Notes: generated by a model from the letters alone, not told the origin. Positions 50,872 to 60,133 are shown, counted from the first letter of the stretch. The stretch: DNA of 64,000 nucleotides from Kribbella rubisoli (GCF_004217145.1 NZ_SHKR01000019.1:248001-312000), one strand, 5' to 3'. Program-made: numbers and translations.

Positions 50872-52083
50872 ATGCGCACCATGAAATACCTGACCGGCGG
50901 CGTGATTGCCATGGCTCTGACCGCGGGAACGATGTTTGCCGCGCCGGCGCAAGCTCAGCGCCGGGACACGGCCTGGTCAGCCGCCTGGGCGAGCGCGATG
51001 CAAAGCCCTACAGCCGCGGACGGCAATTGGAGCCAGGCCGGGTTCGACCATCAGACGATCCGGCAGACCGTCCGGCTCAGCACAGGCGGCCGAAGCCTGC
51101 GGATCCGCCTGTCCAACCTGTATGGCACCAAGCCACTCCAGGTCACCGGCATCTCGGTGGCCCAGACCGACGTCACCTTCCGCGGCAATCGCCGTACGAC
51201 AATCGCCCCCGGCCGGACAGCGACGTCCGACGCCGTGCCGATCTCGACCGACGCCGGCGAGCAACTCGTGGTCTCGCTGTACGTCGACGGCGCGACCGGA
51301 CCGGCGACCTTCCACGAGGACGGGCTCACCGCCACATCCGCGATCGCCGGCAACCATCTGCACGACAACGCCCCCGGCACCGCGACCAGCCACGCCTTCT
51401 ACTACCTCACCGGCGTCGACGTAACCAGCACCGCAGGAACGATCGTCACCTACGGCGACTCGATCACCAACGGCCACAACTCCACCGTCGGCGCCGACCA
51501 CCGGTACTCCGACGACCTCGCGCAGCGGCTCAGCAAGACGAAGCTCGGCGTAGCCAACGTCGGCATCAGCGGAAACCTCTTGCTGCACGAGTTGCCGTGC
51601 TTCGGCGAGGTCGGCGTGACGAGGTTCCGGCGCGACGCACTCGAGCAGCCCGGCGTTCGCACGGTGATCGTCGAGGAAGGCGAGAACGACATCTGGGACA
51701 GCGAGTTCAACTTCGGCTGCGGTGTCACGCCCAGGGTCACAGCAGACCAGCTCATCGCCGGCTACCGCAGCATGATCGCCGCCGCGCACGCCCGCGGGGT
51801 GCGGATCATCGGCGGCACCATCACCCCGTTCAAGGCCGACTACATGAACCCGGACGACTTCGCCCCCGCCGAGGCGATCCGGACACAGGCCAACCAGTGG
51901 ATCCGGACCTCAGGTCAGTACGACGCGGTCGCCGACTTCGCCCGGGCCGTCGGGGATCCGGCCGACCAGCAGCGGATCGACCCGGCCTTGGACTCCGGCG
52001 ACCACCTGCACCCGAACGACGCCGGGTACGCGGCGATGGCCGTGGTTGCGTCCGAAGCACTCTCCGGACGCAACCAGCGGTAA
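50872..52083 (+). CDS. Secreted SGNH/GDSL-type esterase
   Basis: A 403-residue secreted hydrolase. It has a signal peptide (GGVIAMALTAGTMFAAPAQA, probable cleavage after AQA). A beta-rich N-terminal domain of about 130 residues contains SLRIRLSNLYGTKPL. The SGNH catalytic domain follows, with block I VTYGDSITNGHN (Ser nucleophile), block II GISGNLLL, block III EEGENDIWD and block V DSGDHLHPNDAGY (Asp and His). The substrate is probably an acyl or acetyl ester, perhaps of a plant polysaccharide. It starts at ATG 50872 and its stop abuts that of the convergent gene. Confidence 0.92.
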   Translation: MRTMKYLTGGVIAMALTAGTMFAAPAQAQRRDTAWSAAWASAMQSPTAADGNWSQAGFDHQTIRQTVRLSTGGRSLRIRLSNLYGTKPLQVTGISVAQTDVTFRGNRRTTIAPGRTATSDAVPISTDAGEQLVVSLYVDGATGPATFHEDGLTATSAIAGNHLHDNAPGTATSHAFYYLTGVDVTSTAGTIVTYGDSITNGHNSTVGADHRYSDDLAQRLSKTKLGVANVGISGNLLLHELPCFGEVGVTRFRRDALEQPGVRTVIVEEGENDIWDSEFNFGCGVTPRVTADQLIAGYRSMIAAAHARGVRIIGGTITPFKADYMNPDDFAPAEAIRTQANQWIRTSGQYDAVADFARAVGDPADQQRIDPALDSGDHLHPNDAGYAAMAVVASEALSGRNQR

Positions 52084-53016
52084 CTACTTCCAGGCGCGGC
52101 GTCGGCCGTCGGTGGACTTCATCGGCCGGGTCGTCTCCCAGACCCGGCGCCAGCGCGCTGCCGCGGGACCGGTCTGCGACGGGGAGGCGCCGATGGCTGC
52201 ACGGCGGCGGGCCTCGTACCAGGTGGTGGACTCCTCGTCGAGGAGTGCCGAGACCGCGGCCGCGATCCGCGGCGCGAAGTCGCGGGGGCTCTCGCCCTCA
52301 GCGGCGTACAGCGGATCGCCGTACCGGACGTGCACCGCCGGGCGGCCCGGGACCGGCCAGCCGCGGCCGCGCGGCATCGCGGCGAACGAGCCCTTGATGC
52401 CGACCGGGATCACCGGCACGTCGTGCTCGACGGCGAGGTACGCCGCGCCCATCCGGAACCGCTGGATCCAGCCGTCCGGCGAGCGCGTCCCCTCCGGGAA
52501 CACGACCACGTTCCAGCCGTCGGCGAGCAGGTCGCCCGGGGTCGAGCTCAGGTTGCCGCCGCGGCGCTCGATCGGGAACGTGTTGAACACGATCGCCGAC
52601 CCGGCCGCCCGCCACCAGGTGTCGAAGAAGTAGTCGGCCGCCGCCGCGAACGCCGTCTTGCGGCGCATCGCGTCCGGCAGCGACAGCAGCAGCAACGGGG
52701 TGTCCAGGTGCGACGAGTGGTTCGCGACGATGATCGCCGGGCCGTCGAGCTTCAGCAGCGAGTCGAGTCCGCTGACCTGCGGGCTGACCTCGAAGTTCAG
52801 GACCGCGTTCAGCGGGCCCTTCTGGATCAGGTCGCGGACCGCGATCGCGGCCGGCGTCCGGGCCCACTTGGTCGGGAAGACCGTGGACTCCTTCGGGATC
52901 ACGTACGGCTCGGCCGACCGCGGGACCTGCGGCCGCCGGCCCCACCGCCAGCCGCGCGCGACCTGCTTCACGTCACGCGCGGTGTCGCGGCCGAACTTCA
53001 CCAGGCTGGTACCCAT
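52084..53016 (-). CDS. PlsC-type lysophospholipid acyltransferase
   Basis: A 310-residue acyltransferase of the 1-acylglycerol-3-phosphate family. The catalytic motif HX4D is IIVANHSSHLDTPLLLL, and the acceptor-binding motif is NVVVFPEGTRSPDG. A third block VPVIPVGIKGSFAAMPRG follows. The first 70 residues (YVIPKESTVFPTKWART) are an extension not usual in PlsC. The ATG at 53016 overlaps the LarA-like stop by one base. It ends the run that starts at hisA. It probably acylates a glycerolipid or related alcohol made by the upstream enzymes; this is inferred. Confidence 0.9.
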   Translation of the reverse strand: MGTSLVKFGRDTARDVKQVARGWRWGRRPQVPRSAEPYVIPKESTVFPTKWARTPAAIAVRDLIQKGPLNAVLNFEVSPQVSGLDSLLKLDGPAIIVANHSSHLDTPLLLLSLPDAMRRKTAFAAAADYFFDTWWRAAGSAIVFNTFPIERRGGNLSSTPGDLLADGWNVVVFPEGTRSPDGWIQRFRMGAAYLAVEHDVPVIPVGIKGSFAAMPRGRGWPVPGRPAVHVRYGDPLYAAEGESPRDFAPRIAAAVSALLDEESTTWYEARRRAAIGASPSQTGPAAARWRRVWETTRPMKSTDGRRRAWK

Positions 53017-54596
53017 CAGCGCACGTCCGCGAGCAGGTGCGGTGGGTTGTGCAGGTAGGTGATCGACGGCGACCGGCCGACCGAGTGGCTGACCATCTCG
53101 AGCGCGTCCTGCAGCGTCGACGCGGACCGGAAGCCCATCCGCTCGACGGTCTTGCGGTTCGCGCCGACCCAGACGATGTCGCCGCAGTGGTCCAGCGCGT
53201 GCGAGATCCAGTACCACATGTAGAACGGGTGCACGCCGTGGTACGCGTACGACGTCCGGTACAGGTGGATGTACCACGGGTCCTCGGCGTACTGCTTCTC
53301 GAACTTCGCCTCGATCGTCGCCGGATCGGTGCTCTCGGCAAGCACTTCCTCGAAGAAGTCCACGTACGACGGGTGGTGCAGCTGGCTGAACTCGTAGTCG
53401 ACCGGGTGGTACAGGATCACCGCGCCGTCCTTGCGGACGATCGGGTTGCCCCGGTACGAGTTGAAGTAGTACCCGAGGCCCATGCAGGCCGCGAGGATCG
53501 GGTTCATCACCGAGTTCACGTTGTACGGGCCGATGAACGGCACGCCCATGATCGCGACATCGGACTGGCCCTGTACCTCGACCAGGTGCTGGCGGTGGAC
53601 GTTCTCCAGCGTCTTGTCGTGCACCGGCTCGATCTTGCCGGCGTGCACCCCGGTCAGCCCGTAGTTCGAGCGGACGTCGGTGAAGATCTTGTGCCGCAGC
53701 TTGGCCGGCGCCGCGGCGAGCGCGCGCTTGGTGCCGAGCATCGAGGCCTGGTCCTTGATCGACCACTCCCACTCGCGCTTCTGCAGGAACTCCAGCGGCC
53801 CGCCGAAGATGTCGTTGTTCAGCGTGGTCTCGATCTGGAACACCTTGACGTGCTGGGTGAGGATCTCGCCCATCCGCCAGGCCGACTCGTGCATCTTCGA
53901 CCGCTTGTGGTCCATGAACGACCGCGAGTGGATCATCGTGTGGCTGTTGTGGTGGTGCTTCAGCGACTTGTACGACGCCAGCCCGATCGACGTCGACTTG
54001 TGGCCGCCGTCCATCGCCACCAGGTTCACGTTCACGTAGACGAGCAGGTCCGACTCGGCGGCCCGCTTGGAGATCTCGACGTCCTCGCCGTGTCTGGTCT
54101 GACCCAGGTGGGTCAGGTTCGCACTGTCCTCGGCGTCGAAGTTGTAGAGCTTGCCGTCCGGGAAGAACGACCGGAACACCCGCTCGCCGACGATGTCGCG
54201 CAGCTCGTTCGGGGTGAGCCGGCGGTGCAGCGCGTTGGCCGAGATCAGCTCGACGTCGTCGACGCCGGCCTGCGCGGCCAGCTCGAGCACGGCCTCGATG
54301 ATGCGCTGCCGGATGTCCGGCTTCTTCATCGGCGGCAGCGGGATCGAGATGTCGTCGAACGCGATCGTCAGCCGCATCCCGGCGCGCAGCAGCTCAGGCA
54401 GCGGCTCGGACTCGATCGGGTTGAGCAACGCGTTCTGGATCGCTTCGTCGACGTCCCGCACCGGCGGCAGCGCCTCCGGCGGGTACACCACCCGGGTGCC
54501 GAGCGGGAACCGCTCCAGCAGGAAGCCCTCACCGTTGTGCACGAGCAGCGGCGGGGTCCGGTCGTCCACCTCAAGCACAAAACCTGGCCGAGACAT
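53016..54596 (-). CDS. LarA-like protein (lactate racemase N-terminal/DUF2088 domain)
   Basis: A 526-residue relative of the nickel-pincer lactate racemase LarA. The N-terminal domain has LTIAFDDISIPLPPMKKPDIRQ and ISANALHRRLTPNELRDIVG. Comparing with LarA as I remember it (His108, Lys184, His200), this protein has His124, Lys200 (in DGGHK) and His216 (in KSLKHHHN) at identical spacings. The cofactor-anchoring Lys and Ni-binding His therefore seem conserved. The second LarA catalytic histidine (His174) would fall at Val190, so it is absent. It is longer than LarA (about 425). No larB, larC or larE lies in the window. The reaction is unknown. Confidence 0.8.
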   Translation of the reverse strand: MSRPGFVLEVDDRTPPLLVHNGEGFLLERFPLGTRVVYPPEALPPVRDVDEAIQNALLNPIESEPLPELLRAGMRLTIAFDDISIPLPPMKKPDIRQRIIEAVLELAAQAGVDDVELISANALHRRLTPNELRDIVGERVFRSFFPDGKLYNFDAEDSANLTHLGQTRHGEDVEISKRAAESDLLVYVNVNLVAMDGGHKSTSIGLASYKSLKHHHNSHTMIHSRSFMDHKRSKMHESAWRMGEILTQHVKVFQIETTLNNDIFGGPLEFLQKREWEWSIKDQASMLGTKRALAAAPAKLRHKIFTDVRSNYGLTGVHAGKIEPVHDKTLENVHRQHLVEVQGQSDVAIMGVPFIGPYNVNSVMNPILAACMGLGYYFNSYRGNPIVRKDGAVILYHPVDYEFSQLHHPSYVDFFEEVLAESTDPATIEAKFEKQYAEDPWYIHLYRTSYAYHGVHPFYMWYWISHALDHCGDIVWVGANRKTVERMGFRSASTLQDALEMVSHSVGRSPSITYLHNPPHLLADVR

Positions 54597-54629
54597 GTCA
54601 GAACCTCTCTCGTCGTACGTTCAGCGCCC

Positions 54630-55829
54630 TCATGAGGCCCTCACATCGAAAGCAACCTTGACTGTTCCCAGTCGGCCGGCGGAGTGCGCGTGGTCGAGCG
54701 CCTCACGCCAGCGGTACAGCGGGTACCGCGCACCGACGATCCCGTCCAGTGGGGCACGTCCGGCCAGCTCCAGCGCGGTCTCGAACGCCGGGCGGCCGTT
54801 CGGCTCCTCCCGCGCGGACGCGTAGGTGCCGGTGACCTCCAGCTCGCGGAACCACACCGGCGACAGGTCGGCGCCGCTGGCCGGCATCCCGGACAGCACC
54901 ACCCGGCCGCCTGCCTTGGTGACCCGCAGGACCGTGTCGATCGAGTCCTTGCTGCCGACCGCGTCGACCGCGACGTCCACACCGCCGAGCAGGAACTCGC
55001 CCGCGCCGAAGTCCGGCTTGAGCCGGAACGCACCGGTCGATCGCCGTACGCCGCGGAACACCTCGTCGGGCGCGACCACATCGCTGGCGCCGAACGCCCG
55101 CGCCAGTTCACGCTGCTTGGGGTGCTTGGCGACCACGGTGATCCGGCCGGCCTGCGTCAGCTCGCGCAGCGCGAGCGTGGCGAACAGCCCGACCGCACCG
55201 GCGCCGCTGACGAGCACCGACTGACCCGGCTGGACCTTGGCCCGGAGCGCGGCATGCACCGCACCGGACAGCGGCTCCACCAGGACGGCGCGCTCGTCGG
55301 ACAGTCCGTCCGGTACGGCGTACAGCTGGCTGCGGTGGGCGACCAGCAGGTTGCCCCAGCCGCCGCCGGTGTCCTGGCAGAACCCGGTCTGCAGACCCGG
55401 CGCGACGTGCCCGACCGTGATCCGGTCGCACCGGTTGGTGTTGCCGGTCACGCAGTTCTCGCACAGCTCGACGCCGCGCGCTGCGCAGGTGAGCACGGAG
55501 TCCATCACGACCCGGGTGCCCTTCGGCAGGTCCTCGCAGTCGTCGAGCAGCTCGCCGACGATCTCGTGACCGGGCACGAACGGCATCGACACCACGGCGG
55601 AGAAGTACAGCTTGGTCGAACCGGTCACCATGCCCAGGTCCGAGCCGCAGATACCGGACAGGATCGGCCGGATCCGCGCCCAGCCCGGCCGCTCGGCCTT
55701 CGGCTCGTTGATCGTGACGAGGCGCAGCGGTGCGGCCGGTCCGGTCAGGATGCCGGGGATACGGCCGCCGACCGCCTTGGCCGCCAGGAACTTGGCCGGC
55801 GACCGGTACATCTCGAGAGCGAGCATCAT
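54630..55829 (-). CDS. Zinc-dependent alcohol dehydrogenase
   Basis: A 399-residue medium-chain dehydrogenase. The catalytic zinc ligands are in ILSGICGSDLG and VPGHEIVGELL. The structural zinc site has four cysteines in LTCAARGVELCENCVTGNTNRC-type order, with a longer first spacing than usual. The Rossmann motif is VSGAGAVGLFATLAL. The start MMLALEMYRS at ATG 55829 overlaps the upstream fusion gene's stop by 4 bp. It presumably oxidises or reduces an alcohol/aldehyde related to the product of the acyl-CoA reductase next to it. Confidence 0.9.
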   Translation of the reverse strand: MMLALEMYRSPAKFLAAKAVGGRIPGILTGPAAPLRLVTINEPKAERPGWARIRPILSGICGSDLGMVTGSTKLYFSAVVSMPFVPGHEIVGELLDDCEDLPKGTRVVMDSVLTCAARGVELCENCVTGNTNRCDRITVGHVAPGLQTGFCQDTGGGWGNLLVAHRSQLYAVPDGLSDERAVLVEPLSGAVHAALRAKVQPGQSVLVSGAGAVGLFATLALRELTQAGRITVVAKHPKQRELARAFGASDVVAPDEVFRGVRRSTGAFRLKPDFGAGEFLLGGVDVAVDAVGSKDSIDTVLRVTKAGGRVVLSGMPASGADLSPVWFRELEVTGTYASAREEPNGRPAFETALELAGRAPLDGIVGARYPLYRWREALDHAHSAGRLGTVKVAFDVRAS

Positions 55830-58129
55830 CGAACGTTCACCCCAGGGAGCTCCAGACGGGACGACGTGGACGGGGTCTTCCAGTCGACGATCTGCCAGCG
55901 CGCGGCCCGGGCAGCCCGGAACAGCGACACGTCCGGCGAGACGGCGACCGGATTGCCGACGGTCTCCAGCATCGGCAGGTCCGAGTGGCTGTCGGCGTAG
56001 GCGTACGACTTGGACAGGTCGATGTTGGTCGTCCGGGCGTGGTGCTTGATCCACGCGGCCCGGGACTCACCGACCAGCGGCGGCCCGGACAGGAAGCCGG
56101 TGCAGCGACCGCGGTCGTCGACCGCCAGCTCGGCCGCGACGATCTCGTCGAACAGCGGCTCCAGCGGGCGGGTCAGCGGGCGGACCGCGCCGGTGATCAG
56201 GATCGTCTTGTGCCCGGCGGCGCGGTGCTCACGGATCCGTCGTACGGCGGCGCCGCTCAGCCGTTCCAGCACGTGCTCGGCGAGGATCTCGTCGACGATC
56301 TGGTTCAGCTCCTCCAGATCGGCACCGGCGTACCGGCGGTAGATCGTCCGGAGGAACGTGCCGCGGTCCTTGCGCTCGGCCGCGATCAGCTTCGGGAGCT
56401 TGCGCAGCATCGCGCCGATCTCGCCGACCCGCTGCGGGCCGTCCAGCTCGGGCAGCCGCATCCACAGGTACGTCTCGATCACGTTCGAGGACAGCAGCGT
56501 GCCGTCCATGTCGAACGCCGCGATCACCTTGGACTCCGAGGAAGGCTCGACCTTCTTCAGTACGCCGGCGGACTCGGCGAGCGCCTTGTTCCGCTTCTTG
56601 CGGACGACGTCCAGCCGGCGCATCGACTCCGTGACGCTCGGGCAGTGCAGCTCCTGCAGGTAGTACTGCCAGTCCACGATCGAGGTGTCGCACCAGAACT
56701 TCTCCCGGTCGTCACCCTCGAGCGCGTTGTGCAGCGCCAGCACGTTGTCGTCGATGAACTGCAGTTCGGCCTGCGCGTACTCGGAGTACAGATCCATGTA
56801 GCGGCGGAGGAAGTCGAGCCGGCGCTTCTGCACGTCGAGCTCGCGCGCGTACTTGCGGACGCGTTCGCTCCGCGGCACGGTCGTGATGATCTTGTCGGCG
56901 ATCTTGTGGGCCTTCTCGCCGTACCGGAGCATGCTCTCGACCGAGTCGCCGCCGGGGAACTTCCAGACCGGGAGCCGGACCGCGCCACGCTCACCGAGGT
57001 CGAACGGGTGCTTGGAGAAGTACGCGCGGACGCCGGCGTACAACTGCTCGAAGGTCAACGGGTTCCGGGCGCCGGAGCTGACGTGGTAGTACTCCGGCTT
57101 GCTCAGCTCGGGCTCGGTCGCCATCACCGCGCAGATCGCGCCGACCACGTGGTCGACCGGGATGATCTCGACGACGGAGTCAGGGCTGGCCGGGAACTCC
57201 GGCAGCTCACCGCGGCCGTAGGCCAGGATCAGCGGCTCGGCCATCTTGAAGCCTTCGATCCAGCCCGGGTGCGGCGACTGCAGCGCGGACTCGATGATGG
57301 CCGGCCGGACGATCGACGTCGGCAGCTTGCCGGCGAACTCCTCGACCACGCGCTCGCCGAGCGCCTTGGTGAAGGTGTAGCAGTCGGTCCAGCCGAGGCT
57401 GCGGGCGCGCTCCGTGCCGGTCTCGACCAGCTTCTTCGCGACCCACTCGGTCCGGCGGCGCTCGGTGTCGGCCGCCGCGGTCAGGTGACCGGCGCGGCGG
57501 TGCAGCTTCTCGGCCTCCTTGCGGAACCTGGCCAGCATCGGCGCGGACCGGGACTGCTCCTCGATCCGGGCCTTCATCGCCATCCCGGCCTCGGCCTCGG
57601 TCCGCCAGTCGACGGCGTGCTCAACCGGCGCCTCCGGGATCGCGCCCCGCCGGCGGCCCGCGGTGTAAGCGGTGGAGATGTGCACGTAGTGGATCCGGCG
57701 ATCGGTCCCCTGCCGGCTCTCGTCGATCCGCTCGAGCAGGCTCTTGGTGCCGAGCACGTTGGTCGTGAACGCCTCGTGGATCGGCGGGTCGAAGCTGACG
57801 TCGCCGGCGCAGTGCACGACGATGTCGAGATCTGTCGGCAGCTCCGGTACGTCGGACAGGTCGCCGTCGATGACATGGATCCGGGCCGCGCACAGCGCTT
57901 CGGCGTCGGCGTACTGCGTGCCCTCGCCGTAGAACGGCTTGAAGATGTCCTTGCGGAGCATCTGCGCCATCCGGTCGGCGCCGGACAGCGAGCCCTTCGG
58001 CCGGATGATCGCGGCCACGGTGGTGCCCGGCAGCTCGCCGATGATCCGGTGCAGCAGCGCCTCACCGACGAATCCGGTGACGCCGGTGACAAGGACCTTC
58101 TTGTCCTTGAGCTTGTCGGCCAGACTCAC
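55826..58129 (-). CDS. Fatty acyl-CoA reductase-like domain fused to a HAD-IB phosphatase
   Basis: A 767-residue two-domain protein. Residues 10-340 are an extended short-chain dehydrogenase of the NAD_binding_4 (male-sterility/FAR) type, with GVTGFVG, the segment YVHISTAYTAGRR and the catalytic Tyr251-x3-Lys255 (YTFTK). Residues 360-530 are a linker/helical region (LDFLRRYMDLYSEYAQAE). Residues 535-745 are a SerB-like HAD-IB phosphatase, with DMDGT at 540-544, ITGA at 645-648 and DSHSD at 713-717. All catalytic residues look intact. The start is GTG 58129 with GGAGG upstream, overlapping the hisA stop by 4 bp. Confidence 0.88.
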   Translation of the reverse strand: MSLADKLKDKKVLVTGVTGFVGEALLHRIIGELPGTTVAAIIRPKGSLSGADRMAQMLRKDIFKPFYGEGTQYADAEALCAARIHVIDGDLSDVPELPTDLDIVVHCAGDVSFDPPIHEAFTTNVLGTKSLLERIDESRQGTDRRIHYVHISTAYTAGRRRGAIPEAPVEHAVDWRTEAEAGMAMKARIEEQSRSAPMLARFRKEAEKLHRRAGHLTAAADTERRRTEWVAKKLVETGTERARSLGWTDCYTFTKALGERVVEEFAGKLPTSIVRPAIIESALQSPHPGWIEGFKMAEPLILAYGRGELPEFPASPDSVVEIIPVDHVVGAICAVMATEPELSKPEYYHVSSGARNPLTFEQLYAGVRAYFSKHPFDLGERGAVRLPVWKFPGGDSVESMLRYGEKAHKIADKIITTVPRSERVRKYARELDVQKRRLDFLRRYMDLYSEYAQAELQFIDDNVLALHNALEGDDREKFWCDTSIVDWQYYLQELHCPSVTESMRRLDVVRKKRNKALAESAGVLKKVEPSSESKVIAAFDMDGTLLSSNVIETYLWMRLPELDGPQRVGEIGAMLRKLPKLIAAERKDRGTFLRTIYRRYAGADLEELNQIVDEILAEHVLERLSGAAVRRIREHRAAGHKTILITGAVRPLTRPLEPLFDEIVAAELAVDDRGRCTGFLSGPPLVGESRAAWIKHHARTTNIDLSKSYAYADSHSDLPMLETVGNPVAVSPDVSLFRAARAARWQIVDWKTPSTSSRLELPGVNVR

Positions 58130-58899
58130 TTGTCGCCTCCACGCGTGAGCTCGAGTGCCTCGGTCAGGGTGAACGCGCCGGCGTACAGGGCCTTGCCGAC
58201 GATCACGCCTTCGACGCCGTCCGGCACCAGCGTGCTCAGAGCCCTGAGGTCGTCGAGGCTCGAGACGCCGCCGGACGCGATGATCGGCTTGTCGGTGCGC
58301 GCACACAGGTCGCGGTACAGATCCAGGTTCGGGCCCTGGAGCATGCCGTCCTTGGTGACGTCGGTGACCACGTAGCGCTCGCAGCCGGCCGCTTCCAGCC
58401 GCTCGAGCACCTCGTAGAGGTCGCCGCCTTCCTTGGTCCAGCCGCGGGCGGCCAGCGTGCGGCCGCGGACGTCGAGCCCGATCGCGATCCGGTCGCCGTA
58501 CTGCCCGATGATCCGGTCGCACCACTCCGGGTCCTCGAGTGCGGCGGTGCCGATGTTTACCCGACGGGCACCGGTGGCGAGCGCGGCTTCCAGGGAGTCG
58601 TCGTCGCGGATGCCGCCGGACAGCTCGACCTGGACGTCCAGCTTGCCGGTCACCTCGGCGAGCAGTTCGCGGTTGCTGCCGCGGCCGAACGCCGCGTCCA
58701 GGTCGACCAGGTGGATCCACTCCGCGCCCGCGTCCTGCCAGGCCATCGCGGCAGCCAGCGGATCGCCGTACGACGTCTCACTCCCGGCCTCGCCCTGCAC
58801 GAGCCGAACCGCCTGCCCGTCCGCCACATCGACGGCAGGCAGCAGCACCAAATGGCCTGACCGGGGCGGTGGGGTGGAAGATGAGTCTGACACCGACAT
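58126..58899 (-). CDS. priA: Phosphoribosyl isomerase A (HisA, probably with TrpF activity)
   Basis: Amadori isomerase of histidine synthesis; 257 residues from ATG 58899. The catalytic aspartates are in LLPAVDVADGQAVRLVQGEAGS and VVTDVTKDGMLQGPN. Long stretches (WIHLVDLDAAFGRGSN, VQVELSGGIRDDDSL, IIASGGVSSLDDLRAL) match the actinobacterial PriA group, which also isomerises phosphoribosylanthranilate. That second activity would explain why no trpF is found near trpC. The N-terminus has about 14 Ser/Pro-rich residues before the barrel. Its TGA overlaps the start of the reductase-phosphatase gene. Confidence 0.94.
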   Translation of the reverse strand: MSVSDSSSTPPPRSGHLVLLPAVDVADGQAVRLVQGEAGSETSYGDPLAAAMAWQDAGAEWIHLVDLDAAFGRGSNRELLAEVTGKLDVQVELSGGIRDDDSLEAALATGARRVNIGTAALEDPEWCDRIIGQYGDRIAIGLDVRGRTLAARGWTKEGGDLYEVLERLEAAGCERYVVTDVTKDGMLQGPNLDLYRDLCARTDKPIIASGGVSSLDDLRALSTLVPDGVEGVIVGKALYAGAFTLTEALELTRGGDK

Positions 58900-59020
58900 G
58901 GCCCACACCCTAGAGGGCCTTCCTGAAGGATCCGTAACCCGGACGCCCGCTGAGTCGTTCATATCCGATCTGTCTCAGCAATACCAGCTGTATTAGTGGT
59001 CCTATCATTACGCTGGTCTG

Positions 59021-60133
59021 GTGGTGACTGTCGAGCAACTCGAAACCGACCCGCATCCGACGCTTGCGGCGATCCGCCCGATCGGCTGGATCGAACCGCT
59101 GAACACCTGGATGGTCACCTCGCGCGCGCTGGTGATGAACGTCCTGCGCGATCCGGAGACGTTCACCGTCGACGACCCACGGTTCTCGACGGCACAGGTC
59201 GTCGGTCCGTCGATGCTTTCGCTGGACGGCGCCACCCATAAGGCACACCGCGATCCGTTCGAGTCCCCGTTCACTCTGGCCGAGACCCGCCGTCGCTTCG
59301 TCGGCCCTGTCCAGCAGACCGTCGACGAATTGATGGCTGCCCTCGAACAACCTGCTGATCTCCGGACCGCACTTGCAGGGCCGTTGTCCGTCGCGGTGGT
59401 TGCGTTGTCGCTCGGGTTGCCTCCGGCGTCGGCTGCCACGGTGCTCGACTGGTACACAGCGATCTCCACGTCCGTGTCCGGGGTCTCCGCCGGCCATCCA
59501 GTGACCGCCGAGGGTGCCGCCGCCTTCGCCGAGTTGCACAAACATGTTGCCGCAGGCATCGACTCGTCGGACTCTCTCATCGCCGCGGCCGCGCACGCCG
59601 GGCTGGGTGTCGACGAGGTCGTCGCGAACGCCGCCGTACTGATGTTCGGCGGTATCGAGACCACCGAGGGCATGATCACGAACGCCCTCTGGCACCTGCT
59701 GACCAACCGCGACCAGCTCGACCTCGTCCTCGCCGACCCGACGCTCCTCCCCAACGCCATGGAGGAGTCACTCCGCCTCGAACCGGCCGCCGCCGTGGTC
59801 GACCGCTACGCCACCCGCGACATCGAGCTCGCCGGCGTAGAGATCCGCCGCGGCGACATGGTCACCGTGTCCCTCGCGGGCGCCGGTCGCGATCCCGAGA
59901 TGTTCGAGTCGCCCGACAGGTTCGACGTACGCCGGCCCAACGCGCGCCGCCATCTCGCCTTCGCGAGTGGACCGCACATCTGCCTCGGCATGCACCTGAC
60001 CCGCCTCGAAACGCTCACCGCGCTGGAAGCCGTCCTCCAGCTCCCCGGTCTCCGCCTCGCCGCGGACTCACCCGCGCCGAGAGGTCTCGTCTTCCGCAAG
60101 CCGTCCGCCCTGCGCGTCAGCTGGGACGGGTGA
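59021..60133 (+). CDS. Cytochrome P450
   Basis: Soluble bacterial P450 of 370 residues, shorter than the usual ~400 because the N-terminus is reduced. The I-helix oxygen-binding motif is MFGGIETTEG, the ExxR motif is EESLRLEP, and the heme-cysteine loop is FASGPHICLGMHLTRLE. A typical SLDGATHKAHRDPF (the HxxxR segment of helix C) is present. The start is GTG 59021 or 59024; a TATCAT at 59003-59008 would suggest a very short leader. No ferredoxin or reductase gene is adjacent. The substrate is unknown. Confidence 0.93.
   Translation: MVTVEQLETDPHPTLAAIRPIGWIEPLNTWMVTSRALVMNVLRDPETFTVDDPRFSTAQVVGPSMLSLDGATHKAHRDPFESPFTLAETRRRFVGPVQQTVDELMAALEQPADLRTALAGPLSVAVVALSLGLPPASAATVLDWYTAISTSVSGVSAGHPVTAEGAAAFAELHKHVAAGIDSSDSLIAAAAHAGLGVDEVVANAAVLMFGGIETTEGMITNALWHLLTNRDQLDLVLADPTLLPNAMEESLRLEPAAAVVDRYATRDIELAGVEIRRGDMVTVSLAGAGRDPEMFESPDRFDVRRPNARRHLAFASGPHICLGMHLTRLETLTALEAVLQLPGLRLAADSPAPRGLVFRKPSALRVSWDG

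Noticed and set aside
53017..53772. N-terminal extension of the acyltransferase across the LarA-like gene.
   Set aside because: The extension is an out-of-frame shadow; ATG 53016 abuts the LarA-like stop and starts the family-like sequence.
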